A stretch of DNA of 64,000 bases, from positions 4,262,001-4,326,000 of the forward strand of contig JASXTE010000007.1 in assembly GCA_030280995.1 (NCBI GenBank). The letters are read 5' to 3'. The notes beneath the pieces are model-generated. The model ran no database searches, had not been told where the DNA came from, and worked only from the letters and a program-made list of their open reading frames with translations. Origin of the DNA: Hemileia vastatrix. Its lineage: Eukaryota > Basidiomycota > Pucciniomycetes > Pucciniales > Zaghouaniaceae. The number at the start of each line of letters is the position of its first letter. The stretch's first letter is position 1. Position numbers and translations under genes: made by a program. Positions 59,573-64,000 of this stretch are shown here, in pieces.

Positions 59573-59889
59573 CACACTTTCCTTAGCCAAATTCAGAGAC
59601 TCCCCCTTGGATGCCCTCTTCCCAATTAGCACCAACACATTATCAGTTTATAGTCCTGAAGGACTCACCCATCACCAATCCTCAGTTTATAGTCTTGGGG
59701 GACTATCCCATTTTTCAGTTTAAAGTCTTGATTTACTGGCACATTTTTTTGCATAAGAATTTTGAACCACTTTCATGCATACCACCCACATTCTACTTGT
59801 TGACTTAAACATCCACTTCTGTCTCTACCATCACTGATAAAAATTTTTCTCTTCATCTCTTTCTTTTCATTCTTCTCTCACCACAGATC

Positions 59890-60927
59890 ATGGTAGCTCT
59901 TGGATCCTCTGAATTTGACCCTTCCAATAATCCTTGTGTCACTGCTCCCAAGGACAATGCCTGCCAGTAATGTATTCATATTTGCAGACCCTGCACTTTC
60001 ACCTTATCAACCCCTGAGGCCAAATTATACAAAAGAGCTTGTGACTCCTGCAACTCTAAGAAAAAAAGATGTAAAAGTGATCCCAATTATCTCATTCCTC
60101 CATGTTCACCTTCTCATAAATATATCTCTAGATCTCCTACCAGATCTCCAGAATTAGGCCCAGCCTCTTCTTCTCTCTCTTCTACTCCTTCCAAAAAATT
60201 TAGACAACAAGTCCCTAGAGCCCTTTCTAAAAGGCAACTTTAATCCTCTCAAACTTCTGCTTTACTCTCTTCCAATCCCCCTTCAAAGGCCTCCAATTCA
60301 GCTCCTAGGCTCTTAAACCGCATTCATATGGCCTGCCTGCCTTTCTCAGAAGCAAAAATCGGGCAAAAGACTCCCCAGTATCACCAGAAACCAACCAACT
60401 TCCTTCTTCCTCTAACAACACTTCTAACCAACCACCTCCTAGTGCTCCCAGAGCAATGCAGTCCAAAAATAACTTCCAACACATCTCAACCTCCTAGAAG
60501 ACCTGCTAGAACTTCAAAAGAAAATACCAGAACTCTTAAGACAATCCAAGATCACAAACTACCTTCTCTATTTAGAAGAAGGCACCACACCTCTCCTCTA
60601 CCTTCCAATTACTCTTCTGAAAGTTCCTTCTCTTTAAGAACTTCATCTAGAAAACAACTATCAGCCCCCATATCTTCTTCTACTGATCCCTCATACAAAA
60701 CTCTGGTTCTCCAGCACCAGAAACCAGCCCAACTAAGCAGGGTATCAACAACAACAACAACAACACCAACCAAACTAACAAAAACAAAAAAACCAACAAA
60801 ACCAACAAAACAAATAACGCCAATAACACTTCTATTTCTCCAAATAAGCCCCAGGAACAGTCCCACCCTAGTTCACCTTCTCAACACCCTATGGAAGAGG
60901 ATCAAGACAATTGTTTTTAATCTCTGA
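59890..60927 (+). pseudogene. ORF B: second Zn2Cys6-like module with Ser/Pro/Thr-rich tail
   Basis: From ATG 59890 the frame gives ACQ-stop-CIHICRPC, 15 residues, ACDSCNSKKKRCKSDP, i.e. C-x2-C-x6-C-x15-C-x2-C-x6-C. All six Cys are present but a TAA (59968-59970) sits between the first two. The second half (CDSC-x6-C with a Lys/Arg run) is a textbook Zn(II)2Cys6 half-site. The frame ends at TAA 60241. A Ser/Thr/Pro/Lys-rich chain continues in shifted frames to 60927 (RRRHHTSPLPSNYSSES; TKTKKPTKPTKQ). Same strand as ORF A2 and antisense relative to the retroelement. No counterpart in the 46121 element. Confidence 0.5.
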
Positions 60928-61726
60928 ATGATCCACCAACCACACACCTTCCAAATCCTTCAGAAGTACAAATCCCTATGGCTTAATTTCTTGGAAAAAT
61001 TCCCATCTGTAAGTACCATAGTATTTCATCCAGTTTCATCAACCAAAAAAACTTCTGATCAAAATTCTTCTTGTTTAGATGGCACTCCTCCTCCTGAAGA
61101 CACTGTTGGAGTTGGACAACCTCTTGAACCTACTTTAGCCTTATATTATTAGACATGAAGCAAAATCTAAGCATCATGTGTTGAAACATGCTAAAGGCTT
61201 TTGCTCTTCATGAAACCTTGAATGAATTTGAGAATACAATGAAAAAGAAACTTCTGAATGAGCACTGGAAGATGTCCAGAATCATTAAGCGCACCTTCCA
61301 ACATTCCTTCCCAGCCTCTTCTGCTTCCTCTCTTGAACTACCTTCTAAACCAGTTCCAGACAACTAAAATCCCTACTATTTTTCCAACAGAATACACTTC
61401 AAAGAACACAGTGCATCTCACAATACCAATAAAAAACAAAAATGTCAACACCATCCAGACCAGTCTCCAGAAGCTTCTTCTTCCAGACATTAAATTATTG
61501 AGAACAGAAAATAAAATAAAATAAAATAATTAAGTAAAGAAAAAAAATTAATAATTAGAATTTAATTTTTTTTAAACAGTATACTAATTACTACCTATTA
61601 CTACCTATACTACTAACATTCAGAAAAAAAACTTGAAAATAATTAAAATCATGATGTACCACAAAAATATGAGAGATGAGAAAAATAAAATGAAAAGTAA
61701 TAAAGTAAAAAATAATAATTACAGAT

Positions 61727-61796
61727 GGTATCCCACAGCCAATTGATGAGCTGATCTCCTGATACCTTACCCACATCCAAGCATATCTTGATGTGG
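61727..61796. other. Conserved double hairpin H2, copy b (70 bp)
   Basis: GGTATC...GATACC then CCACATCCAAG...CTTGATGTGG, aligned without gaps to 52177-52246. Confidence 0.65.
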
Positions 61797-62774
61797 ATAC
61801 ACCTTTAAAATATTTTTTGAATGATTTACTGAAATAAAATAAATATAAAAATGAAAATAATATATATAAATAATATAAAAAAATGATAATTAATACTAAT
61901 GGAAATAATAATGAAAAAGAAAATAGCATTTCCTGGTGTGGTAAACATCTCACAGTAACTCAGAAAAAGGCTCAATTCTCTAAAGTGCAACAATGGGGCT
62001 GTCAGGAAGGATGGTAATGGAAGCGCAACCAAGGAGTATTCAAAGAGCAGGAAAAGATAGACTCTCCATGCACACTTTCTTTAGGGGAAGTATGCATATA
62101 CAAGCATCAGCGAGTAAAGAGTAGAGGGAAGTGTGTATTAAACTATAGGATAAAAGGATATGGTATGTACTTGTGAAAACTATGGTTAGCTCTAAAACCA
62201 TAATAAAGAGTTAGGAAGCAGTGATAAGCAATGGAATGAAAATCACACTTAGATAAGAAAAATGTCTTTTTTTAAGAAAAGCGGTGTCTGTCCAAGGAGA
62301 TGAAAAACTGGTCAAAGGAAGAAGGTAGAGCATGGAAGACAAATATATTGTGAGTAGTGCTCAAAGAAAGGATAAAAAGTAAGATCTGAAATAGGAAAGT
62401 CATTCACTTAGCACAGAAAGTTTCTTTATTAGTAGGGGCTAGTGTGTTGATAATGGTTTATACAATAGGTATGAAAGTGGTAAAGTACCTATTATTAAGT
62501 CAGGAATCTCAATGAAAGTAGGGTATGTACAGAAAAGTAGAGCGTTAGGTGCTAATAGTTGCTCTTGTCTAGATATTTTAGGCGCTATTAGAACCAAGAT
62601 TTATGCTAAAAAATGTACATAGCTTATTGAGATACTTTGTTGCCATTAGATATTGTGTATTAGCACTTAACTTGTGTAGGAAAGCCAGTAGGGGAAGTAA
62701 ACATAGGAAAGGGACTCTGAACATACAAATGTATATAAGAGCACTCACTAGTAAAAAGAAAATAAGAAATAGAG
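61797..62774. other. AT-rich stretch, no gene recognised
   Basis: Poly-A/T-rich to 61920, then mixed sequence with short ORFs only. Confidence 0.45.
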
Positions 62775-62880
62775 TAGATATTTTTGATATAGATAAAAAA
62801 AGAAAAAGGGTAGATATTTTTGATATAGATAAAAAAGAGAAATATAGTAGATATTTTTGATATAGATAAAATAAGATATA
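62775..62880. repeat. Three tandem copies of a unit of about 40 bp
   Basis: GTAGATATTTTTGATATAGA followed by a variable A/G-rich tail recurs at about 62776, 62811 and 62848. In one frame it encodes VDIFDIDKK repeats, probably by chance. Confidence 0.8.
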
Positions 62881-63299
62881 GATATATTTTAATTTTTGTA
62901 TATATTGGGTGTGCATACCAGAAGTAGAGCTGTAGAGTTATTATATTGCTACAGTAAGGATAGTATTAGATAGAGTGCTTCAAGAAGGAGTGACTGAGAA
63001 TACTAGCTCTTACTGAGAATAGATCTAGCCCACAGATTGATTAATTATATTAAAATATATTTCCCTTTTTCTTTAATAGATCTCTACAAACTTATCTTAC
63101 TTTTTTCCCCAAAAAATTTAGATAACCAAGCTTATAATATGTGCTATTGCTGTCTTTAAAATTAGAGTGACAGGTGCTTATTTTTTAATTCTTTAAAAGA
63201 GAAGAACCAACCCATCTTGGATTGAGTCTATAGCTTAGTATTATAGAAAAGCTTTCTTTCTACAATTAGTATCCCAACAGTAGCAGCCAGATTGTAAGT

Positions 63300-63661
63300 T
63301 AAGTTATTATTTTTGTTTTTATTAAGGTTTTGTTAAAGAGGATGTAATCAAGCCTGCACTTCAAAGAAAGAGCAGTAGGGTCTTCAACAAGTGGATCAAG
63401 ACATTATCAGAGGATAGCATAGGGATGTATTAGAGAATATAGTTGTTATAAGCTTTTAGTGCTTATTTTTTATTATTATTTTAGTAGTTAAAAGGTTGAA
63501 TGGAACCTGCAGCTACTACTTCAAAATTTACTCAGGAGAGGGAAAAATCACCAAATTCTATGGAATTGTTACCACCTAGGGTTTTGATAATTATTAGGTG
63601 CAAGGATGAAAGCTTGCAATTTATGGGAATTAATACTCAAAAGTTTTTGAGGAGGTTTTAG
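63300..63661 (+). pseudogene. Coding-like fragments before the last LTR piece
   Basis: A block after a possible intron (GTAAGTTAAG to TTATTAAG, 63296-63327) reads VKEDVIKPALQRKSS, then VFNKWIKTLSEDSIGMY and stop. A separate 53-codon ORF (63500-63661) reads MEPAATTSKFTQEREKS, then PPRVLIIIRCKDESLQF. Composition is protein-like but I recognise no family. The last stop lies only about 5 bp before LTR-derived sequence. Confidence 0.25.
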
Positions 63662-63665
63662 AAAG

Positions 63666-64000
63666 TGGTGGTGTGGTCTTCCAACATTGGCAGAGCCCTT
63701 TGTTGGTCTATTCGGCTTTGTTTTGATATGTCTTAAATGGCATTGTTTAATAATTGCCTGTTTTTCTGGAATTATTTGAAGAATATTGGGCCTATGGGGA
63801 TGTGGGTATTACCATTAGATAGCCCCTGTTTTTCTCTATATTTTAGGTCTTGATGACATTTTTCATATTCTAAGTATTTAAGAGATTATTTCTCAATTTT
63901 CATTTCAAAAGATTGCTGTTTAATTTTGTTTTTTGCATTTTATGGGCTAACCTTAAGTCTTAGGGTTAAGTGCTTAGTACCATTAGAATGGGCTAATTTT
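63666..64000. repeat. LTR fragment running off the window
   Basis: Aligns in the same orientation with 56127-56460 and 46745-47070 (GTGGTCTTCCAACATTGGCA, TAGATAGCCCC, AACCTTAAGTCTTAG). It starts abruptly mid-LTR, so the left side is truncated. Confidence 0.8.

Noticed and set aside
60609..60866. Hydrophobic Val/Gly-rich minus-strand ORF
   Set aside because: It is the complement of the Thr/Lys/Pro-rich ACAACA tract in ORF B, pure composition.

Overview
The window is very AT-rich, transposon-packed eukaryotic DNA, best explained as a filamentous fungus, probably a basidiomycete and possibly a rust-like (Pucciniales) genome. The pointers are introns of about 57-120 nt, two small secreted-protein genes, a decayed TET/JBP-like 2OG-Fe(II) oxygenase, a PIF/Harbinger-type transposase, a Myb/SANT-like protein and Ty1/copia and LYS-primed LTR elements. 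The organism assignment is inference; no rRNA, mitochondrial or telomeric sequence is present.

Layout. 1-3184: mostly non-coding, one perfect 198-bp MITE (850-1047) and two weak gene fragments. 3190-8611: a complete but dead Ty1/copia element on the minus strand (5-bp TSD GGTTG, 113/115-bp LTRs, half-tRNA-iMet primer site). 8690-16880: the only gene-like island, with two divergently transcribed, cysteine-poor secreted proteins (9434-9886 minus; 14314-14787 plus). They share a GGATAAATAG core promoter and a single phase-1 intron, and a 2.9-kb TIR element lies between them. 17826-18974: a Myb/SANT-like pseudogene.

19765-36790: a TET/JBP-like oxygenase pseudogene cut in two by a 15.85-kb nested insertion (19973-35825, TSD TTA). 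The outer element is a giant foldback with about 2.5-kb inverted arms. Its right arm is interrupted by a 10.4-kb CACTA-like element (23766-34211, TSD TCA) carrying 12 tandem units of about 600 bp, each centred on a near-perfect 46-bp palindrome, and then by a 217-bp CACTA-like MITE (34223-34439, TSD TTA). 36800-41656 is AT-rich with LTR-like termini only. 41657-43960: a Harbinger transposase pseudogene split by a solo LTR (42708-43880, TSD ATAGA). 44950-46120 and 57540-57697: a second, partial copy of the foldback family.

46121-57534: a non-autonomous LTR retroelement on the minus strand (2.0-kb LTRs, tRNA-Lys-like primer site, flanking CACAA repeats, degraded gag, no reverse transcriptase seen), itself hit by a 2.7-kb CACTA-like element and a MITE. 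57698 to about 61800 is a related, rearranged element, and 63666-64000 is a further LTR piece. Both elements carry, antisense to retroelement transcription and beside the LTR, a diverged but frame-conserved ORF: an N-terminal Zn(II)2Cys6-like cluster, a Ser/Lys/Arg linker and a C-terminal helical block. It is accompanied by repeated hairpins with paired base changes. This antisense ORF plus hairpin cassette, and the shared palindromic TIR architecture (core TGCTAGCA) of several CACTA-like families, are the most novel things in the window.
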